A program made the position numbers and the translations under genes. From Syntrophomonadaceae bacterium (GTDB lineage: Bacteria; Bacillota; Dethiobacteria; PWVN01), in contig PWVN01000143.1 in NCBI GenBank assembly GCA_003561835.1, positions 1 through 7,511 on the forward strand: a stretch of DNA of 7,511 nucleotides. The letters run 5' to 3'. How positions within the stretch are numbered: position 1 is the first letter of the stretch; every line of letters starts with the position of its first letter. Shown in pieces: positions 1-5,705 of the stretch. A model generated the notes under the pieces. It ran no database searches and had not been told where the DNA came from. It saw nothing but the letters and a program-made list of their open reading frames with translations.

Positions 1-615
1 CACTACGAAATCCTCTTCCTGGAAGCCCGGGACGAGGGTTTAATCCGCCGCTACAAGGAAACCCGCCGCCGCCATCCCCTGGCCTCCCACGGCAGCATCA
101 CCGAGGGGATCCGCAGGGAGCGGCGCCTCCTGGAAGAAATCCGGGGCAACGCCCACAAGATTATCGATACCAGCAATTTTTCTCCCCAGGAATTAAAAAA
201 AGAGATAACAAAACACTTTTCCCAGCATAGAATTAAAGGAAACATCCTGGTCACCGTGGTTTCCTTCGGGTTCAAATACGGCCTGCCCCTGGATGCAGAC
301 CTGGTCCTGGATGTCCGCTTTCTCCCCAATCCCCATTATGTCCCCTCCCTCCAGCCCCTGACAGGCCGGGACCCGGATGTGCAGAAATACGTGAACCAGT
401 GGAGCATCACCGGCAAATTTATGAAGAAGACCCGGGATTTGCTGGATTTTCTCCTACCCTGCTATATCAAGGAAGGGAAATCCCAGCTGGTGGTAGCGGT
501 GGGCTGTACCGGAGGCCAGCACCGCTCCGTGGTCATCGGCGAGAAGCTGGCGGATTTCGCCTCCACCAAAGGGTACCAGGTCACGGTGGAACACCGGGAC
601 ATCGCGAAGTCCTAG
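1..615 (+). CDS. rapZ: RapZ/YvcJ family RNase adapter / nucleotide-binding protein, 5'-truncated by the window
   Basis: The reading frame is open from base 1 to TAG 613-615 and gives the last 204 residues of a family usually about 285-295 long, so roughly 85 N-terminal residues, including the Walker A P-loop, lie before the window. Visible family marks are ETRRRHPL (residues 20-27 of the fragment), SFGFKYGLP (88-96), DVRFLPNP (104-111) and the C-terminal GCTGGQHRSV (168-177). RapZ in E. coli binds glucosamine-6-phosphate and guides RNase E to the GlmZ small RNA; B. subtilis YvcJ hydrolyses nucleotides and affects competence. Which role applies here cannot be read from sequence. It is followed after 9 bases by yvcK, whose ribosome site starts on the rapZ stop codon, so the two are probably co-transcribed and translationally coupled. 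The fragment looks intact. The family call is firm; the exact function is inferred. Confidence 0.95.
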   Translation, partial: HYEILFLEARDEGLIRRYKETRRRHPLASHGSITEGIRRERRLLEEIRGNAHKIIDTSNFSPQELKKEITKHFSQHRIKGNILVTVVSFGFKYGLPLDADLVLDVRFLPNPHYVPSLQPLTGRDPDVQKYVNQWSITGKFMKKTRDLLDFLLPCYIKEGKSQLVVAVGCTGGQHRSVVIGEKLADFASTKGYQVTVEHRDIAKS

Positions 616-624
616 GAGGCTCTC

Positions 625-1959
625 ATGGGCAGAATCAATAAATGGCTTTATCCCGGCATCGGCGTCAAGCGCTGGGTTTTAACCTTCCTGGCGGGGGGGT
701 TCCTCACCCTCATGGGGGCTGTCCTGGCCCTGGGGCCCGGGCATGTCTGGCGGTGGGGGTACGACGCCCTCACCTACTTTCACCGGCTCACGGGCACCAC
801 TCCCCTGCAGGGAGGGCTGCTTCTGGTGGGGGCAGGCCTGGCCCTCCTGTACCTGGGGGGGCGGAACCTGTCCCTTTCGGTGCTGGGCCTTTTCCTTCCC
901 CACGAAGAGGGGCGGGTGGTGGACCTCCTGCACCGCCGCCGCCTCCTGCAGCGGGGCCCCCACCTGGTGGTCATCGGCGGCGGTACGGGCCTTTCCGTCC
1001 TCCTGAGAGGTTTGAAGGAGTCCACCGCCAACATCACCGCCGTGGTCAACGTCTGCGACGACGGGGGCAGCTCCGGCCGCCTCCGGGGGGATATGGGCAT
1101 CCTGCCCCCGGGGGATATCCGCAACTGCCTCCTGGCCCTGGCCGACACGGAACCCGTCATGGAGCGCCTCTTCCAGCCCCGCTTCTCCTCCGGGGAGCTG
1201 GAGGGCCACAATTTCGGCAACCTCTTCATCGCCGCCATGAGCGAGCAGATGGGCTTCAAAGAGGCCATCAAGGAGTTCAGCAAGGTGCTGGCCGTCCGGG
1301 GGCAGGTCCTGCCCGTCACCCTGGAGGCCGTCACCCTGGAGGCGGAACTGGAGGACGGCGCCCTCCTGCGGGGCCAGTCCAACATCGCCCACGCCCGGGG
1401 GCCCATCAAGCGGGTGGCCCTCTCCCCTCCCGGCAGTCGCGCCCTGCCGGAAGTCCTGCAGGCCCTGGCCCATGCCGATGCCATCATCCTGGGCCCCGGC
1501 AGCCTCTTCACCAGCGTCATCCCCAACCTGCTGGTCCCGGAGGTCAAGAAAGCCATCGCCCGCTCCCGGGCCAGAAAATATTACGTGTGCAACGTCATGA
1601 CCCAACCCGGGGAGACCGCCGGGTTTACAGCGGCCCAACACCTGGAAGCCCTGGAGAGGTACCTGGGGAAGGGCGTCATCAACTACTTCGTCGTCAATGA
1701 GGCCCGGGACATCCCCCGGGAGCTGACGGAACGCTACCGGGAGGAAGGGGCGGAACTGGTAATCCCCGACGTGGAAAAGATCAGGGACAAGCGGATCAAA
1801 ATTATCAGAGCCCCCCTCATCGCCGGTGAGGAATTGATCCGCCACGATCCGGGCCTCCTGGCCAGGACCATCATGGACAATCTGGCCCGGGAAGGAATCT
1901 GGATCAGGGGCAGCAGCCCGCCGGATCCCTTTCACCGGACCATCAGCAAAGGAAGGTGA
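625..1959 (+). CDS. yvcK: YvcK/CofD-family UDP-GlcNAc-binding gluconeogenesis factor with N-terminal membrane anchor
   Basis: This 444-residue protein belongs to the YvcK/CofD-like family. In B. subtilis YvcK binds UDP-sugars, is needed for growth on gluconeogenic carbon sources, and influences PBP1 placement and cell shape. The core starts near residue 112: VVIGGGTG (115-122), NVCDDGGSSGRLR (142-154), PPGDIRNCL (161-169), HNFGNLFIAA (195-204), GPGSLFTSVIPN (290-301) and CNVMTQPGET (322-331). B. subtilis YvcK is about 317 residues, so this protein carries about 110 extra N-terminal residues. Those contain two hydrophobic stretches, about 17-38 and 62-91, flanked by positive residues (R3, K6, K15, R16 before; RRR 104-106 after), which predicts a membrane hairpin with the catalytic-like core in the cytoplasm. 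The start ATG has a perfect AGGAGG at 614-619, five bases upstream and overlapping the rapZ stop. It is coupled to whiA downstream. The family call is firm; the topology is predicted by eye. Confidence 0.95.
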   Translation: MGRINKWLYPGIGVKRWVLTFLAGGFLTLMGAVLALGPGHVWRWGYDALTYFHRLTGTTPLQGGLLLVGAGLALLYLGGRNLSLSVLGLFLPHEEGRVVDLLHRRRLLQRGPHLVVIGGGTGLSVLLRGLKESTANITAVVNVCDDGGSSGRLRGDMGILPPGDIRNCLLALADTEPVMERLFQPRFSSGELEGHNFGNLFIAAMSEQMGFKEAIKEFSKVLAVRGQVLPVTLEAVTLEAELEDGALLRGQSNIAHARGPIKRVALSPPGSRALPEVLQALAHADAIILGPGSLFTSVIPNLLVPEVKKAIARSRARKYYVCNVMTQPGETAGFTAAQHLEALERYLGKGVINYFVVNEARDIPRELTERYREEGAELVIPDVEKIRDKRIKIIRAPLIAGEELIRHDPGLLARTIMDNLAREGIWIRGSSPPDPFHRTISKGR

Positions 1960-1963
1960 ATCC

Positions 1964-2905
1964 ATGCCTCCCACCTTTACCCTCCGGGCAAAAAATTCCC
2001 TCTGCCGTGCCCCCCTGCCGCAGGCGGAATGCTGCCTGCGGGCGGAGCTGGCCTCCTTTTTGCACATGAAGGGGAGCATCCAGGTGGCTTCCGGCAGGAT
2101 CGCCCTGACGGTGATCACGGAAAACCCCGCAGTGGCCCGGCGCCTCTTCTCCCTCTTCAAGAGCCTCTACGGCATGAACGCGGAGATTTTTTTTCGCCGG
2201 AAAACCCGTTTGAAAAAAAACAATATCTACCTGGTCCAGGCCCGGGGGGAGGAGCAGGTCCGCCATATCCTGAATACCCTGGGCAGGTTGGACCCCCAGG
2301 GTAACTTCCTCATGGGGCTGGACAAGAAGCTGCTCCGGCGGCGCTGCTGCAAAAAATCCTTTCTGAGGGGAGCCTTTCTGGCCGGCGGGTACCTGTCGGA
2401 CCCCGGGTCCGGCTATCACCTGGAGCTGGTGGTGGACTACGAGGAGCATGCCCGCACCCTGATCAGGCTCATGAAGGAGATGGGTCTGAAGGCCAAAGCC
2501 CACCGGCGCAAGCAGTCCCATACCGTCTATCTGAAGGGCAGCGACGCCATCGCCTCCTTCCTCCAGGTCATCGGTGCCCATGAAGCCCTGTTGGGCTTTG
2601 AGACCACCCGGGTGGCCAAGGATATGCGGAACCGCATCAACCGGCTGGTTAACTTCGAGACGGCCAACCTGAACAAGACGGTGGATGCGGCCCTGCAGCA
2701 GCTGGAGGACATCAAACTCATTGAGGCCACCATTGGACTGGAACGACTTCCCGCCAGCCTCAGGCCCCTGGCAAAGCTCCGCCTGGCCCACCCGGAGGCT
2801 ACCTTGAAGGAGCTGGGGGCCATGCTGAACCCGCCCCTGACCAAGTCGGGAGTCAATCACCGCTTCCGCAAGCTGAGGCAGATTGTTGCAAAACTTGTGC
2901 CATAA
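1964..2905 (+). CDS. whiA: WhiA DNA-binding protein (LAGLIDADG-like fold plus C-terminal helix-turn-helix)
   Basis: WhiA is a 313-residue regulator, about the usual length. It is conserved in Gram-positive bacteria: in Streptomyces it works with WhiB to start sporulation septation, and in B. subtilis it affects cell division and chromosome segregation without being sporulation-specific. The N-terminal part (about 20-120) and the stretch around LRGAFLAGGYLSDP (134-147) match the degenerate homing-endonuclease-like fold; the LAGLIDADG acidic residues are replaced, as usual for WhiA, so nuclease activity is not expected. The C-terminal part (about 220-310) is the helix-turn-helix domain, with RNRINRLVNFETANL (222-236) and LKELGAMLNPPLTKSGVNHR (281-300). 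The start ATG lies 4 bases after yvcK, with GGAAGG at 1951-1956 running into the yvcK stop, so coupled translation is likely. Codons 75-86 contain an unusual T8 run (2187-2194) and an A8 run (2213-2220), but the frame stays open. No HPr/Crh gene follows it here, unlike in B. subtilis. Confidence 0.95.
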   Translation: MPPTFTLRAKNSLCRAPLPQAECCLRAELASFLHMKGSIQVASGRIALTVITENPAVARRLFSLFKSLYGMNAEIFFRRKTRLKKNNIYLVQARGEEQVRHILNTLGRLDPQGNFLMGLDKKLLRRRCCKKSFLRGAFLAGGYLSDPGSGYHLELVVDYEEHARTLIRLMKEMGLKAKAHRRKQSHTVYLKGSDAIASFLQVIGAHEALLGFETTRVAKDMRNRINRLVNFETANLNKTVDAALQQLEDIKLIEATIGLERLPASLRPLAKLRLAHPEATLKELGAMLNPPLTKSGVNHRFRKLRQIVAKLVP

Positions 2906-2915
2906 ATAAAAAAAA

Positions 2916-2942
2916 GCAGGAATTTTTTTGAGAATGTCGAAG
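2916..2942 (+). promoter_or_regulatory. candidate sigma-H-type promoter for rpoN with overlapping Spo0A-box-like TGTCGAA
   Basis: GCAGGAATT (2916-2924) fits a sigma-H -35 region (consensus AGGAWWT), and GTCGAAG (2936-2942) fits the -10 (RnnGAAT) except for the last base. The 11-base spacer is the one I recall for the B. subtilis spoVG sigma-H promoter. An A-rich stretch (2904-2915) lies just upstream, like an UP element. The bases TGTCGAA at 2935-2941 are also an exact match to the Spo0A box core, so the same bases may serve either role or both. A start near 2949 would give a leader of about 65 bases before rpoN. This is a motif match only, with no expression evidence. Confidence 0.5.
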
Positions 2943-2966
2943 TATTAATCTAGTGAAGGCGATGGG

Positions 2967-2986
2967 CCGCACAGCAATTAGTGCGG
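2967..2986 (+). other. GC-rich hairpin in the rpoN leader
   Basis: CCGCAC (2967-2972) and GTGCGG (2981-2986) form a perfect 6-bp stem around the 8-base loop AGCAATTA. No T-run follows, so it does not look like an intrinsic terminator. The right arm includes the in-frame GTG at 2981, which is a possible but unlikely rpoN start, as it would be buried in the stem. The hairpin could affect mRNA stability or translation of rpoN. Confidence 0.5.
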
Positions 2987-2997
2987 ACTTATCCAGC

Positions 2998-3005
2998 GAG
3001 CGAGG
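2998..3005 (+). promoter_or_regulatory. ribosome binding site supporting rpoN start at GTG 3014
   Basis: GAGCGAGG contains GAGG (3002-3005), 8 bases before GTG 3014. The earlier in-frame GTG at 2981 has no Shine-Dalgarno at a usable distance (the nearest is GAAGG, 2955-2959, 21 bases away) and sits in a hairpin. Starting at 3014 also makes the protein begin, as sigma-54 proteins typically do, just before the QKLVITPELQQAI segment. Confidence 0.5.
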
Positions 3006-3013
3006 TTTTTCCG

Positions 3014-4411
3014 GTGAAAATTGCCCATGAAATCAAACTGGAACAGACACAGAAGCTGGTGATTACCCCGGAACTTCAGCAGGCCATCACCCTGCTTCAG
3101 CTTTCCGCCCTGGAGCTTTCCCAGTACCTGGAGGAGGAGCTCATGATCAACCCTGTCCTGGAACTGGCAGAGGAGGAGGAAGAAGGGGAGGCAAAGGAAG
3201 AAAAGGCGGAAGCGGAGGGCCAGGAACCCGAAAAGGAGAAGGGCGTCGATTGGGAGGAGTACTTCCAGGAACAGATTGAAGGCGAAAAGCCCTACGTGCG
3301 AAAAGGGGAAGAAGAGAACAACTACGAAAACTATGTTCCCAATACCCTTTCCCTGCAGGAACACCTGCTGCTGCAGCTGGGCATGATCCCCCTGTCACCC
3401 CAGGAATACCTGGTGGGCGAGTTTATCGTGGGCAATATCGATGAAAACGGTTACCTGAAGGGGGACCTGGATGAATTCAGCCGCCTTCTGGGAGTTTCCG
3501 CGGACGTTGTGGACAAGGCCCTTGCCATCATCCAGGGCTTTGACCCTGCAGGGGTGGGGGCCCGCTCCGTCAAGGAATGCCTCCTTTTGCAGCTCCGGGA
3601 GAGGGAAGACTCTGACCCCCTGACAGAGGTGGTCATCCAGGAATACCTGTCCCAGGTGGCGGACAACCGTCTCCGGGACATTGCCCAGGCCCTGGGAGAG
3701 GACCCGGCCCGCATCCAGAAGATCGTGGACTTCCTTCGCTCCCTGGACCCCAAACCGGGCTGCTCCTTCGGCGGCGGCCGGGAGACCCGCTACATCCTGC
3801 CGGACCTGGTGGTGGAAAAGGTAAAGGACGACTATGTCATCATCGTCAACGATACCCTGCTTCCCCGCCTGACTATCAATGCCTACTACCGCAGCATGCT
3901 GAAGCGGAAGGATGAAAATGCCATTTCCACCTTCATCAAGAAGCGGCTGGATTCGGCCCTGTGGCTCATCAAGAGCATCGAGCAGCGCCGCTTGACCCTC
4001 TACCGGGTCATGGACCAGATTGTCACGGCCCAATCCCAGTTCTTTGCAAAGGGGATTCGCTGCCTGAGGCCCCTGACCCTGCGGGACATCGCCGACCGGT
4101 TGGGGATTCATGAATCCACCGTCAGCCGGGCCACGGCCAACAAGTATGTCCAAACCCCCCGGGGCATATTCCCCCTGAAGTTCTTCTTCTCCAGCGGGGT
4201 GGACACCCCCGGCGGCGGCTCTGTTGCTTCCTCCAGCATCAAGGATTTCCTGAAGGAGCTCATCGAGGAGGAAAACGCCCGGAAGCCCTTGAGCGACCAG
4301 AAACTGGCGGACCTGCTGGCGGCCAACAACATCTTCATCTCCCGCCGCACCGTGACCAAATACCGGGAAGAGATGAAAATTCCGGCATCCAGCCGCAGGA
4401 AGCGGCATTGA
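3014..4411 (+). CDS. rpoN: RNA polymerase sigma-54 factor RpoN/SigL
   Basis: This sigma factor directs RNA polymerase to -24/-12 promoters and needs an AAA+ activator to open DNA. With the GTG 3014 start it has 465 residues (B. subtilis SigL is about 436). Region I is the Gln/Leu-rich activator-contact segment (1-50, with QKLVITPELQQAITLLQLS at 13-31). Region II is a very acidic linker (52-105, with a run of five Glu at 53-57). Residues about 110-300 form the core-binding domain, including GNIDENGYL (140-148) and GFDPAGVGARS (175-185). The helix-turn-helix is about 354-385 (LTLRDIADRLGIHESTVSRA). The RpoN box appears as SRRTVTKYRE (443-452), against the canonical ARRTVAKYR. The frame could be extended upstream to GTG 2981 (476 residues), but ribosome-site and hairpin evidence favour 3014. 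All domains are present. I see no convincing sigma-54 promoter (TGGCAY-N5-TTGCW) in the window, so its targets lie elsewhere. Confidence 0.95.
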   Translation: MKIAHEIKLEQTQKLVITPELQQAITLLQLSALELSQYLEEELMINPVLELAEEEEEGEAKEEKAEAEGQEPEKEKGVDWEEYFQEQIEGEKPYVRKGEEENNYENYVPNTLSLQEHLLLQLGMIPLSPQEYLVGEFIVGNIDENGYLKGDLDEFSRLLGVSADVVDKALAIIQGFDPAGVGARSVKECLLLQLREREDSDPLTEVVIQEYLSQVADNRLRDIAQALGEDPARIQKIVDFLRSLDPKPGCSFGGGRETRYILPDLVVEKVKDDYVIIVNDTLLPRLTINAYYRSMLKRKDENAISTFIKKRLDSALWLIKSIEQRRLTLYRVMDQIVTAQSQFFAKGIRCLRPLTLRDIADRLGIHESTVSRATANKYVQTPRGIFPLKFFFSSGVDTPGGGSVASSSIKDFLKELIEEENARKPLSDQKLADLLAANNIFISRRTVTKYREEMKIPASSRRKRH

Positions 4412-4472
4412 GGACCTCCCGGGAGCCTGGAGGACGTATCGGGAAAAATCCCCCCAAGGCTCGAATTAATCG

Positions 4473-4501
4473 TTGACATTCCCGGGTACGGGTGGTACCA
4501 T
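4473..4501 (+). promoter_or_regulatory. sigma-A promoter of the cggR-gap-pgk operon
   Basis: A perfect -35 TTGACA (4473-4478) is followed after exactly 17 bases by TACCAT (4496-4501), which matches TATAAT at four of six positions including the key first T, second A and last T. Transcription would start near 4508, leaving a leader of about 100 bases before cggR. The CggR-like operator lies downstream of it, as in B. subtilis. The weak -10 may set a modest basal level. Confidence 0.75.
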
Positions 4502-4540
4502 TGAAGCGAAGGCATATTTGCGACATATTTTTTTGGCCGC

Positions 4541-4581
4541 GGTGGGACAAAAAGGCTGTTAGTGGGTACAAAAAAGTCCCA
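4541..4581 (+). promoter_or_regulatory. tandem CggR operator candidate
   Basis: Two direct repeats, GTGGGAC followed by five A (from 4542) and GTGGGTAC followed by six A (from 4562), start exactly 20 bases apart. The second continues to GTCCCA (4576-4581), making an imperfect palindrome over 4563-4581. The B. subtilis operator, as I recall it, is CGGGAC-N6-TGTC repeated with the same 20-base period, bound by a CggR tetramer downstream of the promoter. Here the site lies about 33-74 bases after the predicted start of transcription and 30 bases before cggR, fitting a roadblock-type autorepressor relieved by fructose-1,6-bisphosphate. The odd points are the T inserted in the second GGGAC and TGTT in place of TGTC. 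Confidence 0.7.
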
Positions 4582-4598
4582 GAAACGAAGGCCGCACC

Positions 4599-4605
4599 GG
4601 GAGGG
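4599..4605 (+). promoter_or_regulatory. ribosome binding site that sets the cggR start at ATG 4612
   Basis: GGGAGGG ends 6 bases before ATG 4612. The frame is open upstream to a GTG at 4492, but that extension would overlap the promoter -10 and the whole operator and would have no ribosome site, so it is not used. Confidence 0.8.
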
Positions 4606-4611
4606 CAGCCC

Positions 4612-5622
4612 ATGAAGCATTCCCTGGACCTGATGAACAGAATCATACCCGAGGCCACCCTGCTCCTCAAGCAGCGCTACGACATCCTGCGGGTCATCCA
4701 CTCCTTTCAGCCCCTGGGACGCCGCAGCCTTTCCCTGAAACTTTCCCAGAATGAGCGCCGGATGCGCCGGGAGTTGGATTTCCTGCGCAAGCTGGGGCTC
4801 ATCGAAGCCCGGGGGGAAGGGGTTTACCTGACGGAAAAGGGGGTGTCCCTCCTCCAGGAGATGCAGCCCTATGTGCGGGAAGCCCTGGGCCTCACCTACC
4901 TGGAAGAGAACCTGGCGGCCCGCCTGGGGCTTTACCGGGTCATCATCGTGCCGGGGGACAGCGACAGCGACGACGCCGTCACCCTGGATATGGGCCGGGC
5001 CGCGGCCCGCTATATCCGGGAAAATTTACAGGAGGACTCCACCATCGCCGTCACCGGGGGCTGGACCCTGGCCGGGGTAAGCCAGGCGGTTTCCGGTCAT
5101 TTCCCCAGGGTTACCGTGGTCCCGGCCCGGGGGGGACTCGGGGAAAAGGTGGAAATCCAGGCCAATACCATCGCCGCCCGGTTGGCGGAGAACCTGGGGG
5201 GGGCCTACAGGCTGCTCCACATCCAGGAAAACCTGGACCCGGAAGCCCTGAAGGCCCTGCTGCTGGACGTCCGCATACAGGAGGTCCTGCGCATCATTCG
5301 GGGGGCTGACATCCTGCTCTTCGGGGTGGCCCGGGCCGACAGCATGGTCAAGAGGCGGGGCCTGTCCCCCGACCAGGCGGGGGAGATTCTAACCCGGGGG
5401 GCCGTGGCGGAAGCCCTGGGCCATTACTTCAACGATAGAGGGGAAGTGGTGGCCGGTGTACCCGGTTTGGGCCTGGAGTTTTCCGATATGCCCCGCCTGA
5501 ACCTTTCCATCGCCGTGGCCGGCGGAGGGAGCAAATCCCTGGCCCTGGGCGCGGCCCTGAAGAACCGGCCCCGGCAGGTCCTGGTCACCGATGAGGGGGC
5601 CGCCCGGGGGATTCTGGTATAA
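4612..5622 (+). CDS. cggR: CggR central glycolytic genes regulator (SorC/DeoR-type repressor)
   Basis: CggR represses its own operon (gap, pgk and following glycolytic genes) and is released by fructose-1,6-bisphosphate. From ATG 4612 it is 336 residues, close to B. subtilis CggR (340), whose N-terminus it resembles. The DNA-binding winged helix is about 18-90, with the family signature PLGRRSLS (34-41). The C-terminal SIS-like sugar-phosphate domain (about 90-336) shows VIIVPGDSDSD (110-120), VTGGWTLAGVSQAV (147-160), VPARGGLGEKVEIQANTIAA (170-189), ADILLFGVARADSMVKRRG (232-250) and AVAGGGSKSLAL (301-312). B. subtilis has a HGIGEA-like segment where this protein has FGVARA, a local change near the sugar-phosphate pocket. 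The gene lies downstream of a sigma-A promoter and a matching operator, and 83 bases before gap. The call is firm; effector binding is inferred from the family. Confidence 0.95.
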   Translation: MKHSLDLMNRIIPEATLLLKQRYDILRVIHSFQPLGRRSLSLKLSQNERRMRRELDFLRKLGLIEARGEGVYLTEKGVSLLQEMQPYVREALGLTYLEENLAARLGLYRVIIVPGDSDSDDAVTLDMGRAAARYIRENLQEDSTIAVTGGWTLAGVSQAVSGHFPRVTVVPARGGLGEKVEIQANTIAARLAENLGGAYRLLHIQENLDPEALKALLLDVRIQEVLRIIRGADILLFGVARADSMVKRRGLSPDQAGEILTRGAVAEALGHYFNDRGEVVAGVPGLGLEFSDMPRLNLSIAVAGGGSKSLALGAALKNRPRQVLVTDEGAARGILV

Positions 5623-5658
5623 GTTCACCGGGAAAACAATAGTTATCATAGGGTTACC

Positions 5659-5672
5659 CTGCCTGCGGGCAG
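5659..5672 (+). other. small hairpin between cggR and gap, possible mRNA processing or stability element
   Basis: CTGCC (5659-5663) and GGCAG (5668-5672) form a 5-bp stem with a TGCG tetraloop, 33 bases before the gap start and clear of its ribosome site. It has no T-run. In B. subtilis the cggR-gapA transcript is cleaved near this junction and a stem-loop stabilises the gapA part, so an equivalent role is possible. The stem is short and the call is weak. Confidence 0.3.
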
Positions 5673-5705
5673 ACAATATACAACACTCAAAAGGAGAGGA
5701 TTTGC

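Noticed and set aside
679..2160. A long open frame on the minus strand (493 codons) opposite yvcK and the start of whiA.
   Set aside because: It mirrors GC-rich third positions of the plus-strand genes, has Gly/Gln/Asp-rich low-complexity content, and matches no family I recognise, while yvcK is unmistakable on the other strand.
1943..2860. Minus-strand open frame opposite whiA; a similar one at 3395-4408 opposite rpoN and another at 6225-7223 opposite gap/pgk.
   Set aside because: All lie wholly over well-supported conserved genes and show no recognisable domain; they are by-products of codon bias.
2904..2930. A-run and T-run around GCAGG after whiA as a terminator hairpin.
   Set aside because: The stem would be A-U only, and the same bases fit a promoter -35 and an A-rich upstream element better.
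4412..4455. Inverted repeats after rpoN (palindrome CTCCCGGGAG at 4416-4425; GGGA/TCCC at 4441-4452) as a terminator.
   Set aside because: Neither is followed by a T-run and the stems are short or loop-less, so intrinsic termination is not supported.
4492..4611. A 40-codon N-terminal extension of CggR from GTG 4492.
   Set aside because: It overlaps the promoter -10 and the operator, has no ribosome site, and does not fit the family N-terminus; ATG 4612 does.
5624..5649. TTCACC and TATCAT as a separate promoter for gap.
   Set aside because: The spacer is only 14 bases and the -35 is weak.
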